Positions 35,132 to 43,774 of a DNA stretch of 64,000 nucleotides are shown here, one piece after another. The position numbers and the translations under genes were made by a program. Numbering within the stretch: position 1 is the stretch's first letter; every line of letters starts with the position of its first letter. The notes under the pieces were generated by a model. It was not told where the DNA came from. It saw nothing but the letters and a program-made list of their open reading frames with translations, and ran no database searches. This DNA comes from RGIG9060 sp045645985 (GTDB taxonomy: Bacteria; Spirochaetota; Spirochaetia; Treponematales; Treponemataceae): the NCBI GenBank assembly GCA_045645985.1, contig JAZRJV010000020.1:1-64000 (forward strand), read 5' to 3'.

Positions 35132-36832
35132 ATGAAAAGAACTTTTTATACAATTTTAGTTTTATTTTTTTTATCTTCAATTTTTTTATCTTGTAAAAAT
35201 CCAATTTTGATAGAAGCAACTTCTTTGTATCAAGTTTCTTTTGTAACAAATGGAGGAACAAAAATTGAACCTATTAGAACAAAGAATTTAATCACTCCTC
35301 CTGAAACTCAAAAAGAAGGTTTAATACTTTCTGGATGGTATACTACTTCAAACTTTGAAGGAGAACCGATTTCTTTTCCTTATCCAATTGATGAAGACAC
35401 TGTCTTGTATGCAAAATGGACAAAATATTATAATGTATATTTTAAAACCAATGGAGGAACTTCAATTAAAAGTTATGCAACTGATAATATTAAACTTTCA
35501 CCAATTTCAACTAAAAAAGGATTTTATCTTGAAGGTTGGTATGAAACATCTACTTTTAACGAAGATAAAATTACATTTCCGTATAATGTAACAAAGGATA
35601 TTATCCTTTATGCAAAATGGATCGAAAATCCTAACACTAATTTTAAAGTTGAACATTACAAACAAAATGCAAATCTCGATTTAAATTTAGATTCTTACAT
35701 TTTAAGTTATACAGAAATTTTATCTGGCAAAGTTGATACGGAAACAAAAGCAACTGAAAAAGAATTCGAAGGTTTTTATCCAAAAAAAATTTTTCAGACA
35801 AAAATATTGTTAGATAAAACCTCCGTTGCAAAAATTTATTATGATAGAAAAAAATGTATAGTTTCTTTTGATTCTAACGGAGGAAGTGGTAAAATGAATT
35901 CTCAAGAATTTTACTACCAAGTTAATCAAACTTTGGATATAAATAATTTTGTAAGATATGGCTACTATTTTATGGGTTGGACTTTATCACCTAATGGGGA
36001 AGTTTGCTACAGCGATGGAGATAAAATTTTTGTAAATAAAGATACAGTCTTATATGCAAAATGGAAGTCTGGAATAACAGTTACAAAGTATACTGCAAAA
36101 TATTTAAATTTATCTTTACTATCTGAAGATTGTACTATAAAAGTTGTTGGTGAGATTACAGATTCTACAATAGAAACTTTAGCTGAAAAAATAAAAGATT
36201 CTCCAGTTGATATTTCTTTAGATTTATCAGAAATAAAAAATCTTACAATAGTAAAAGCAACATCTAATTCAACTTCATTTTTTTCGAATTGCACAAAAAT
36301 TAAATCTATTACTTTACCAAATACTGTTACTGCAATTGAAAGTTATGCTTTTTATGATTGTAGTTTTTCAAATATTTATATTCCTAATTCAGTAAAAAGA
36401 ATTGGTAACTATGCTTTTTATTCTTGTGATAATCTTACATCAATTGATTTAGATTCAGTCGAAACTATTGGAGTTAATGCATTTGCAAATAATAATCTAA
36501 CAACAATTAATCTAAAAAATATTCACACTATTGGTAACTATGCCTTTGCATATAGTAATAATCTAAATGAAATTTATATTGATGCTGTCCTCATAAATTC
36601 TTTGGCTTTTACTCAAAGCCCAAATCTTCAATCTGCAATAATTGGAAAAAATGTTATTGAAATTCAATCTTATATTTTTGAAAACTGTTCTAAATTAGAA
36701 TATGTAACTTTTGAAGATCCAAAAAATTGGTACTATAAACGCAATAATTATACTTATTCAGAAGACGTTAGCGATGCATCTGATAATGCAATTAGTTTAA
36801 AATATTCGTCAATAATTATGTTCAAAAAATAG
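35132..36832 (+). CDS. Surface lipoprotein with InlB-type repeats and BspA-like leucine-rich repeats
   Basis: A 566-aa lipoprotein (lipobox FLSC after an 18-residue hydrophobic segment). Three Listeria-Bacteroides type repeats follow at about 33-97, 98-165 and 242-312, each with xNGG(T/S) and ending YAKW; a related module lies at 166-240. The C-terminal part (about 370-540) has BspA-type leucine-rich repeats, recognised by AF(Y/A)xC-like units and IPNSVKRIGNYAF. Such proteins sit on the cell surface and bind host or other cells. The start at 35132 is chosen because it gives the signal peptide. Last gene of the envelope operon. Confidence 0.85.
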   Translation: MKRTFYTILVLFFLSSIFLSCKNPILIEATSLYQVSFVTNGGTKIEPIRTKNLITPPETQKEGLILSGWYTTSNFEGEPISFPYPIDEDTVLYAKWTKYYNVYFKTNGGTSIKSYATDNIKLSPISTKKGFYLEGWYETSTFNEDKITFPYNVTKDIILYAKWIENPNTNFKVEHYKQNANLDLNLDSYILSYTEILSGKVDTETKATEKEFEGFYPKKIFQTKILLDKTSVAKIYYDRKKCIVSFDSNGGSGKMNSQEFYYQVNQTLDINNFVRYGYYFMGWTLSPNGEVCYSDGDKIFVNKDTVLYAKWKSGITVTKYTAKYLNLSLLSEDCTIKVVGEITDSTIETLAEKIKDSPVDISLDLSEIKNLTIVKATSNSTSFFSNCTKIKSITLPNTVTAIESYAFYDCSFSNIYIPNSVKRIGNYAFYSCDNLTSIDLDSVETIGVNAFANNNLTTINLKNIHTIGNYAFAYSNNLNEIYIDAVLINSLAFTQSPNLQSAIIGKNVIEIQSYIFENCSKLEYVTFEDPKNWYYKRNNYTYSEDVSDASDNAISLKYSSIIMFKK

Positions 36833-36940
36833 ATAACATTCGGTTACAAAGAGAAAGATAGAAAATTACTTTAATTTAACAACATAATATGGTATTCTAA
36901 AATGTGAGGAATACATAGTTAAAGGAAAGTAGAAAAAATT

Positions 36941-38500
36941 ATGTTAGAAAAATTTTGGGTTTATAATCAACAAACAAATAATTATCAACCTTCTGAAAAA
37001 GAGCCTCTTTCTACATTTCCAACAATTGTAAACATAAAAAAACGAGAAGTTTACTGTAGAATTCATCATTGCTGGGAACCAATTTTATCATTTTCTTCAA
37101 ATATTTTAAAAGCTTCTTGTGGAAAAACATATTCAGGTCCATTTTCTTATGAAGGAAAAATTTTTCACTATGGCTATGAAGTTAATAAACGAAAAACATC
37201 ATATTTAATTAAAGTTTTATCTCAATTTGTTTCTATAAAAAATCGAAGACTTATAAATTACGATTTTGAAATTGATACAATAAAAAAACGCATTATTAAA
37301 AATAATGAAATTGTTTTCGAAGAAAATGACTTAAAAGGGATTTTATGCAAAGAAATCACAACTAAAATCTTAGATGAAATTGGTGAAATTTATAAAAAAC
37401 AATACGGAATAAAACCAACAATTTCAAGTTCTTATAATGGGTTTGAACTAATTTTAGGATATTTACTTTGTCCATTTAATATAAACTTTGTAAAAATTTC
37501 AAAACATTGGGGATTAAATCCTTGTGATTCAGATTTTACTTCTATGTCCTCAGGAGATACTCCTTCTGCTGAAAATGAAATGTTTGCATGTATGAATATT
37601 CAACCAACAAAGACAATTAGAAAATTTTATCAAATAAATCCTTACACAATAATTCCTTATGCTGCAATAAAAGACTTAGGGTTTACAGATGTAAATCTTC
37701 TTCAAAAAAGTACAACGGCAGATTTTTATCAGTTTTTTAATTATTTTCAAATTTCTTTTACTAATGGAGAAATAAATTATCAAATAAGAACATCATTAAA
37801 GCAGTTTACAACTGATATGTTTACTATTTCTAATCAAAAAACCGTTTGGAACTCACTAAAAAGAACAATTAATATTTTTACAACGGCAACGAAGATTAAA
37901 GAAATAATTAATATTACAGACGGTATCAATATGTATCGAGGATGTTCAGAACATCTAACTGACAGAGAAAAAAGAGATATTATGAAAGAAGGATTTAATT
38001 CTTATACACATGATTTTTTAATTCGTCGCAGTAATGAAATTTCAAGAGAATTAGCACTTTCAGAAAAATCAAAAGTTGAAGAAAATGTTCAATTTACATT
38101 GGAAAAACAATTTCTCGATCTTGAATATAAATGTGGAGATGATTTTGTATTAGATAAAAAAACAGGAAACAGAATCCCTATCCCAGATGAAAAAAGATGG
38201 TGTTTCTATGTTGCAAAAGATTCAAACACATTAAGAACCATTGGAAGTGAAATGCATAACTGTGTAGGGTGGGGGTATAAGCAAGCAATTTTAGAACGTA
38301 GAGCTACAATTGTTTATGCTCTGTTTAATAATCAGTATAAAATCTGTATTGAAGTAACGCCAAACTTCACAATTCGACAAGCTTTTGGACCTTGTAATGC
38401 ACAATTAGAAGGAGAGGCCTACAAAGCTTATTGTGAATGGTGTGCAGAAAAGGACATTGTTAGAACAAAAGTGTTTAAAAGGCAAATGGCTCCTCGATAA
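36941..38500 (+). CDS. PcfJ-like protein
   Basis: A 519-aa protein. The C-terminal PcfJ domain is seen at about 410-500: KRWCFYVAKDSNTLRTIGSEMHNCVG, then ATIVYALFNNQYKICIEV and IRQAFGPCNAQL. PcfJ-like proteins are found on conjugative plasmids, phages and genomic islands; their job is unknown. The N-terminal 400 residues are unlike known domains and contain a CGKTY segment near 60. It stands alone with AAGGAAAG upstream of the ATG, and marks the region as part of a mobile element. Confidence 0.8.
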   Translation: MLEKFWVYNQQTNNYQPSEKEPLSTFPTIVNIKKREVYCRIHHCWEPILSFSSNILKASCGKTYSGPFSYEGKIFHYGYEVNKRKTSYLIKVLSQFVSIKNRRLINYDFEIDTIKKRIIKNNEIVFEENDLKGILCKEITTKILDEIGEIYKKQYGIKPTISSSYNGFELILGYLLCPFNINFVKISKHWGLNPCDSDFTSMSSGDTPSAENEMFACMNIQPTKTIRKFYQINPYTIIPYAAIKDLGFTDVNLLQKSTTADFYQFFNYFQISFTNGEINYQIRTSLKQFTTDMFTISNQKTVWNSLKRTINIFTTATKIKEIINITDGINMYRGCSEHLTDREKRDIMKEGFNSYTHDFLIRRSNEISRELALSEKSKVEENVQFTLEKQFLDLEYKCGDDFVLDKKTGNRIPIPDEKRWCFYVAKDSNTLRTIGSEMHNCVGWGYKQAILERRATIVYALFNNQYKICIEVTPNFTIRQAFGPCNAQLEGEAYKAYCEWCAEKDIVRTKVFKRQMAPR

Positions 38501-38553
38501 TTTTATTAATTCTAATACAAAGAATTAATTATTTCTTCTATCTCATTTTCTTT

Positions 38554-38724
38554 TTATACTGATTCCTCTTCAAAAGATTCTTCCATTGGGGGAATATTTG
38601 TTTCTCTTGTTTTATCTTTTGCAAAGCCAACTGTTAATTCCCAAACAGACTCATCTTCAGAAAGTAATGGAGTTCTACTAACTACTTCTACTGATTCTAA
38701 AATAATATCTGTAAGTAACTTCAT
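38554..38724 (-). CDS. Small acidic protein (56 aa), possible
   Basis: A 56-codon frame that starts MKLLTDIILESVEVVSRTPLL and ends with a run of Glu and Ser. The composition is protein-like and acidic, but there is no ribosome site, so it may be unexpressed or read without one. It lies in the otherwise empty 350 bases between the PcfJ-like gene and the next minus-strand gene. Confidence 0.4.
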   Translation of the reverse strand: MKLLTDIILESVEVVSRTPLLSEDESVWELTVGFAKDKTRETNIPPMEESFEEESV

Positions 38725-38849
38725 AAGAATGTATATGTATTAAAACAGTCCATATGTTATGGTTGCTTTTTTTCTATTCCATTTCTTACATAAGTTATCT
38801 CCCAAAACTTATGGTTTAAAATAAAAATATAAAGCTAAAGTTATAATTT

Positions 38850-39404
38850 TTATTGTGTATCAAGATTAGTTATCAATTTCAATGTTTCTACACATTTTTT
38901 ATTTTGCGTCTCTATTGCAATTTCTTTAGACAGTGCAATATTCAACTTTCTATGAATTTGTAAATTAAATAAATCCATTTCATCATGACTTAATCCATAG
39001 TCTAAACCATATCCGACCACACCATCAAATCCCCAAAATCTATCCAGTTTGTTTAGAGCGGAAGAAAGGGCTTTTTGCAACTGCTTAAAATATTTATTCA
39101 TGTGATGATTTGTACTCTCAAAACAAAAGAGAGCCTCTTTTCCTTCTTTTTTGCAGTAAAGTTTATAATCGCGAATAATTTCATACTCTGGATATTTCTC
39201 ATTTAGAATATTGGATAAATCAAAGTGTGTTTTTTTATAACGATTCAGAACACAAATCCGATTTTTCAAAGTTTCTCTCATATCCGAAAATCGTATTGAA
39301 TCCAAATAGTGACATTCACACCAAGAATTTACTTTTTTGATTAAATCAATTGATGAGTAATACTTATATTTTGTTGAATGTTTACTTAACCTTCCAAACA
39401 TCAT
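38850..39404 (-). CDS. Hypothetical protein (about 184 aa)
   Basis: A basic, helical protein with paired Cys in WCECHYL and a FGFDGVVGYGLDYGLSHDEMDLFN-like C-terminal part; no family recognised. I use ATG 39404 (MMFGRLSKHS), preceded by GGGGAAG; the frame extends upstream to 39527 but that part looks random. Its neighbours are a PcfJ-like gene and a nuclease cassette, so it is likely part of the mobile region. Confidence 0.5.
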   Translation of the reverse strand: MMFGRLSKHSTKYKYYSSIDLIKKVNSWCECHYLDSIRFSDMRETLKNRICVLNRYKKTHFDLSNILNEKYPEYEIIRDYKLYCKKEGKEALFCFESTNHHMNKYFKQLQKALSSALNKLDRFWGFDGVVGYGLDYGLSHDEMDLFNLQIHRKLNIALSKEIAIETQNKKCVETLKLITNLDTQ

Positions 39405-39806
39405 AATAAAATTTACTTCCCCAAATAAAAGAAGCTGGAAACATTTCCAACCAGTTGTACAAAGTCCTCTGCACAAACACTGCACAAGATAAAATCGATA
39501 GATGCCATATCTACGGTAATCGCTCAATATGACTACACACCTGAGTTTCTCGGATTATACGCTCAAGTGGGGGCTATCTTTTTTTAGTATACTTTTGATT
39601 TTCTGGGTTGTCATTAAACTTGTGGTTTAAAATATCAATGAGAATACTACAAAACTTTTTTTTAATACACTTGGTATTTTTTCAAAATCTGTTAATTCCA
39701 AAAGCGAATCAATTTCATCTGTTTGAAAACAGTGAAAGCGAAAATTTCAGAATTGTTGGAAAAGTTCGCTACGTTGTACATTCGGGTTAGGGGAGTTGAA
39801 AAAAAA
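39405..39806. other. Gene-poor stretch
   Basis: About 400 bases. Frames of 60 codons on the plus strand (39608-39790) lack a ribosome site. No operon or RNA gene was seen. Confidence 0.4.
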
Positions 39807-39836
39807 TGTCACCAAAACTATATACTTTTGGTGACA
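39807..39836 (-). terminator. Terminator of the DUF6884/GIY-YIG/DUF7662 operon
   Basis: Arms TGTCACCAAAA and TTTTGGTGACA, followed on the minus strand by TTTTTT, 52 bases past the stop at 39889. Confidence 0.8.
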
Positions 39837-39888
39837 AAAAAGAAATTTTGAAAAATAAAAATTTAATCAAAATATGTATAGATAAAAC

Positions 39889-40416
39889 CTATTTATCACT
39901 CTTTATTTTTAAATTCTTCATATATTCTTTATCTAAACATTTTTTGTTTTTATGAGCTTGAAGATTTTCAAAAGAAAAATCATTTATAATTCCAAAGCAG
40001 ATTCCACAAACAAATTTTGAAGCCTGAAATAAAATATAATTTCCAAAATATTTATTTTCTTCATGACTAATATGGTTATTAATACTTCTAATATCAAACT
40101 TTTTTTTACAAATAGGGCAGTCTACCATTTTTGTTTGTAAATTAGTTCTTTTAGAAATAATAGATTTTCTTTCGGCATCTTTATTAATAAAAATAACTGT
40201 TCCAGTACTAACAGTTGAAACTAAAAAGCCGGCATTGTACCAAGCATTTGCCTGGGAATGATAACTGTCATTAGCCCACCATTCTCGGTAAATATATGCT
40301 GAAATAGGTAATTGATAAGGATAAATTAATGAATTTATAAAATCAAAATTTAATTCAACTATTTCCTTGTTACAATTAGCTAAAAGATATTTTGTTAATG
40401 CGTTATATTTGCTCAC
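39889..40416 (-). CDS. DUF7662-like protein with C-terminal zinc-finger region
   Basis: A 175-aa protein. The N-terminal 80 residues have the DUF7662-type pattern: KYNALTKYLL, a helix with LNFDFINSLI, LPISAYIYREWWANDSYHSQANAWYNAGF, and a strand pair (TGTVIF). The C-terminal part has CPICKKKFDIRSINNHISHE and CGICFG...HKNKKC, likely zinc fingers. The domain is often found beside restriction or nuclease genes. It is the last gene of a compact operon with a GIY-YIG protein and a DUF6884 protein, whose stop-start gaps are tiny. Confidence 0.75.
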   Translation of the reverse strand: MSKYNALTKYLLANCNKEIVELNFDFINSLIYPYQLPISAYIYREWWANDSYHSQANAWYNAGFLVSTVSTGTVIFINKDAERKSIISKRTNLQTKMVDCPICKKKFDIRSINNHISHEENKYFGNYILFQASKFVCGICFGIINDFSFENLQAHKNKKCLDKEYMKNLKIKSDK

Positions 40417-40427
40417 AGTTTTCCTCC

Positions 40428-40985
40428 TTATTGAAGCAATAAAATATTCTTTGATTCTTTTCTTAGTTCTTTTAATTTTGATTTTATAGAATCAGAAAAA
40501 GGGTAGTGATTTTCTTGAATGTTTAAGATCCTTAAATATTCAGCCATGAGTTTTGTTTCAATTCTATGAAGTTCTGTGTTTGTCATATCGGATTTTATTG
40601 CTGAATCGACATAAAAATATTCAACGAACATTTTATCAATGAATAAATCTGTTGATGTTTTGTCAAATTGATTATGAGAAACAATACTAGAAATTGACTG
40701 TCTTAGCGTAGATAGTGTTCCATTTTTTACACGCGATACAGTATGAGAGTCATTTATATGCCAATTCAATCGTGCTCGTACAGATTCTCTTGCTGCAATA
40801 CCAACATAAACACAAAATAAACCACTTTTTGTTTCTAAGGCTTTTTCAACTTCCGAGAAGGAAATTTCTAGAACTTTTAAAATTATATCAAGTTCAACTT
40901 TAGAAACCCACCATTTATAATAACCTGGTTTAGAAGAAATTTTTTTAAGTTCACTAATATTACGCAAGATAGATGCTTTAATCAT
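40428..40985 (-). CDS. GIY-YIG nuclease-like protein
   Basis: A 185-aa protein. GYYKWW (about 17-22) and FCVYVGIAARESVRARLNWHIN (about 57-78) match the GIY-YIG core, including the conserved Arg and a Glu near position 130 (MFVEYFY). The start MIKASIL at 40985 has AGGAGG and follows the previous stop by one base. GIY-YIG enzymes cut DNA with a single metal. Whether all catalytic residues are kept could not be checked. It shares an operon with DUF6884 and DUF7662 proteins, a combination found in genomic islands. Confidence 0.8.
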   Translation of the reverse strand: MIKASILRNISELKKISSKPGYYKWWVSKVELDIILKVLEISFSEVEKALETKSGLFCVYVGIAARESVRARLNWHINDSHTVSRVKNGTLSTLRQSISSIVSHNQFDKTSTDLFIDKMFVEYFYVDSAIKSDMTNTELHRIETKLMAEYLRILNIQENHYPFSDSIKSKLKELRKESKNILLLQ

Positions 40986-40986
40986 T

Positions 40987-41439
40987 TTATTTTCCTCCTT
41001 GGACTTTCTTTCCAAAAAGAAAGTCAGTCATATTATCAAGGTCAATAGTATTACTGTTTTTGTAGCCAAACACGAAACAATGCAAGTATGGTAATAAGTC
41101 TTTGTAATAGTCTTTACCTCCAAAGATATAAAAAACATCATGTTCTAAATCGTATTTTTTTTTAAGTTTTGAAATAACTGATTGTGCCCATGATTTTTTA
41201 TATGCGGCGGATTGTCTTGCAAGATAAACATCGTAATAGGATATTTCATCGTCTTTTTCTAGCAAATTAAATTTTGCAGATAAAATATGCCAATTATCGC
41301 AATTAAATCTATTTAATCCAATTCTTTTTGAAATACGAAAAGTATTTCCTGTATAAATATCTTTTGCCTTAAATTTTTTTTCTGGCACAGATTTTCCAAG
41401 CTTGTGACAGCTACATGCAATAAGACCTATTTTTTTCAT
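40987..41439 (-). CDS. DUF6884 family protein
   Basis: A 150-aa protein with the DUF6884 pattern: KKIGLIACSCHKLGK at the start, AKDIYTGNTFR, then WHILSAKFNLLEKDDEISYYDVYL. The start at 41439 is supported by GGAGGT eight bases upstream. The family's function is not established; it is often seen in phages, islands and beside nuclease or restriction genes. Here it overlaps in operon with a GIY-YIG protein. Confidence 0.8.
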   Translation of the reverse strand: MKKIGLIACSCHKLGKSVPEKKFKAKDIYTGNTFRISKRIGLNRFNCDNWHILSAKFNLLEKDDEISYYDVYLARQSAAYKKSWAQSVISKLKKKYDLEHDVFYIFGGKDYYKDLLPYLHCFVFGYKNSNTIDLDNMTDFLFGKKVQGGK

Positions 41440-41494
41440 CTTTTTACCTCCAAAATGAAATAGACATGACAAAACAAGACAATTAAAAACTGCC

Positions 41495-41704
41495 TTATTT
41501 ACCAAATGAGAAAATTGAATTTAATTGTGAAAGATAAAGAGATTTTTCAATACCAGAAGAATCTGATAAATAAAAAAAGTTTGCTTTATCATTACAGTTC
41601 CAAATAGAAACTGCACAAGAAAAAAAACTGTATTTCATTTGAAATACACCAAACACCCACAATAATGATTCAAGGATCATCATTATACGAAAAGAGAAAA
41701 GCAT
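41495..41704 (-). CDS. Possible small protein (69 aa) at the head of the cassette
   Basis: The frame starts ATG at 41704 with a strong AGGGGG ribosome site 6-8 bases before. The protein has a hydrophobic N-terminus (MMILESLLWVFGVF) and a serine-rich tail; no family. It lies just upstream of the DUF6884 gene in the same direction. It may be a leader or a remnant. Confidence 0.4.
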   Translation of the reverse strand: MLFSFRIMMILESLLWVFGVFQMKYSFFSCAVSIWNCNDKANFFYLSDSSGIEKSLYLSQLNSIFSFGK

Positions 41705-41884
41705 TTTTAGCCCCCTAATAAAACATTCCGTAGGGTATTTATTTTTTTCTTATAAGCAAACTCCTGAAAATTATGATATAATATATTGTAACACACTTGT
41801 GTCCTATAATTAGACTAAAACGAAAATTCTTTTTTGTCAAGAAAAAATTATATGATTTGATAAAAAAGATTAAGGGAGATATAA

Positions 41885-42625
41885 ATGGCTGTTTGGCGAG
41901 AAATTTGGCAAGAATCTATCACTATTGGAAAAGAAACTTTGCTACGAAATGACCAAAAAGGAAAACTTTTTGAAGAATTAAGAAATAAATATCCTAATGA
42001 TGCAATGGTAATTTTTGAAGAAGCAGTTGCTTTTGATTGTATGAAAAATTATAAAAGAGCAATTGAATTATATCAGACTGCATTGAATGAACTACCTGTA
42101 GCTCACTGGAAAGAAAATGCAAACTATTTATTGAGTAAAGCAAACATTAAAAGTACTGGTCAAAAAATACCCAAACTAACATTAGCTGATGTTGAAAAAC
42201 TTAAGTCAACAGAACTTCATGAAAATGATTTTAAAATGTTCGGATATTTTTATCTTCACAGTTACTATTATTTATCAGATAATGTGAGACAGTTAGCAAT
42301 TTCGTCAATGTCAAGAATTGATACAGAATCAGCTATGGCAATTGCTATTTTTAGAACATGTGTCGAAGTAACTCTCAAAGAAATTTTTAAATCAAAATAT
42401 AACTTTACTGATGATGACAATTTGGCCTATGTATTAAAGGCACTTGAACAAGATAATCAAATAGAAGAAATACTTAGTATTGTAAAAGAACTTAAAGATT
42501 ATGGTAATAAAGCTATCCATCAGGCAAAGAAGTTTGAATCACATTGCAAAGATTATTGTTTATTTCGATATTACTATGGAATACTTAAATCTAAAACTCA
42601 AGGAATTGGCAAAATCAAAAGATAA
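41885..42625 (+). CDS. TPR-like protein with C-terminal DUF4145-like region
   Basis: A 246-aa protein. The N-terminal half has two TPR-like helix pairs (YPNDAMVIFEEAVAFDCMKNYKRAIELYQTALNE), the C-terminal half (about 135-240) a helical region with AIFRTCVEVTLKEIF and KELKDYGNKAIHQAKKF, the pattern of DUF4145-like or HEPN-like domains. RNase-type HEPN residues are not obvious. AGGGAGAT precedes the ATG. It lies in a defence-rich region and is transcribed alone. Confidence 0.65.
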   Translation: MAVWREIWQESITIGKETLLRNDQKGKLFEELRNKYPNDAMVIFEEAVAFDCMKNYKRAIELYQTALNELPVAHWKENANYLLSKANIKSTGQKIPKLTLADVEKLKSTELHENDFKMFGYFYLHSYYYLSDNVRQLAISSMSRIDTESAMAIAIFRTCVEVTLKEIFKSKYNFTDDDNLAYVLKALEQDNQIEEILSIVKELKDYGNKAIHQAKKFESHCKDYCLFRYYYGILKSKTQGIGKIKR

Positions 42626-42798
42626 ATAGAAATCATTAATATAACTTGAATGTGCCAGAATAAGACTTGTAAGAATAATAGGATATGGTAGTATATTGTA
42701 AGTATATACGGATAAGTCCTTGTAATATAACAACTTGGTAGACAGAAGATATATTATAGGAAGTAGTGTGTTTTTGAAAATTTTCTTCGCCCTTAATA

Positions 42799-43020
42799 TT
42801 ATCCTATTAAGAATTCATCTAAATCAATTAATGCCTTTCTTAGTTCTTCATCAGCACAATGTTCTATAAAATCAAAAACAAAATTAGCTTCAGCATCGGA
42901 CTCATATTCTGCATCAATTTTATATGAACGCTTTACTAACTTTGCAAGCATTTTGAATCGAGAATCTGTTTTGTATTTTTCGCAAAATCTTTCAATAACA
43001 ATTCTTGAATATTCGTTCAT
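42799..43020 (-). CDS. Small acidic hypothetical protein (73 aa), last gene of the large operon
   Basis: An acidic helical protein (FVFDFIEHCADEELRKALIDLDEFLIG at the end). The start at 43020 is supported by AAAGGAA. It follows the NERD gene by 14 bases. No family recognised. The size and charge would fit an immunity or inhibitor protein, but this is guesswork. Confidence 0.6.
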   Translation of the reverse strand: MNEYSRIVIERFCEKYKTDSRFKMLAKLVKRSYKIDAEYESDAEANFVFDFIEHCADEELRKALIDLDEFLIG

Positions 43021-43034
43021 CTTTGATTCCTTTA

Positions 43035-43772
43035 TTAAGAAAGGCTTTTTGTAAATCTGCAATTAGGATAATTACTACAACTAAGAAAATTTCCATATTT
43101 CCCTTGTCTTAGTACTAACATATTTCCACAACTCGGGCAAATTCCATTATTAAGACTTTCATTTTTCTTAGAAATTTCATTCTGAATATTTGAAATATGT
43201 TCTTTTTTTTCTTCTTTTGAATATTTAGTAAAATTAGCTAATTTGTGTACATATTGTTGAACTTCAATTTCATCTAATCTCTCCTGCTGATAACAAGAAA
43301 TTGTTCGTAATACTTCATAAAAGTTTATTACTATTTTTGAAGTTTTAACTTTTATATCTGCTTGATTTGAAAAGGCAACAATTGGAATAAAAACAGTCGA
43401 TGAAGAAATTCCAAGTATTTCCATAAGAGCTTTTATATGTGCATAATTTTGCTTCAAAGGATTTCGAAAAGAATATTTATTCCCATAAACATTCTTCGTC
43501 CAATTCTCAGAACTTTCACCTCCACAAATCCATCCTTTGTAGTTTTTTGTTTCAATAACAAAAATTCCATATTTAGAAATAACCACATGGTCTATTTGTG
43601 ATGTTCCATGAGAGGCTCTTATTAGTAAATTATTTATTACAAAATATTCCCCAGAAAGTCTTTTCAAAATATTAGAGACTTTATTCTCCCCTAACCTTCC
43701 TTTTATTGAAGGCATCTTTATGCGAAATAAAATAATAAGAATAAAAGCAACTAATATAATTACAAATTGCAT
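43035..43772 (-). CDS. NERD-domain nuclease-like protein with topoisomerase-type zinc finger
   Basis: A 245-aa protein with an N-terminal membrane helix (about 2-16), a NERD domain (about 24-135: KGRLGENKV, SQIDHVVISKYGIFVIETKNYKGWI with the catalytic-type D, E and K), and a C-terminal four-cysteine finger (CPSCGNMLVLRQGKYGNFLSCSNYPNC) like those of topoisomerase I. NERD proteins are predicted nucleases. It starts two bases after the res stop, so it is part of the same operon. Confidence 0.88.
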   Translation of the reverse strand: MQFVIILVAFILIILFRIKMPSIKGRLGENKVSNILKRLSGEYFVINNLLIRASHGTSQIDHVVISKYGIFVIETKNYKGWICGGESSENWTKNVYGNKYSFRNPLKQNYAHIKALMEILGISSSTVFIPIVAFSNQADIKVKTSKIVINFYEVLRTISCYQQERLDEIEVQQYVHKLANFTKYSKEEKKEHISNIQNEISKKNESLNNGICPSCGNMLVLRQGKYGNFLSCSNYPNCRFTKSLS

Positions 43773-43774
43773 AA

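Noticed and set aside
39608..39790. 60-aa plus-strand frame
   Set aside because: No ribosome site; amino acid content looks like translated non-coding AT-rich DNA.
41630..41670. Promoter-like TATA runs and short repeats near 41760 and 42660
   Set aside because: AT-rich background makes these expected; no consistent spacing with a start codon.
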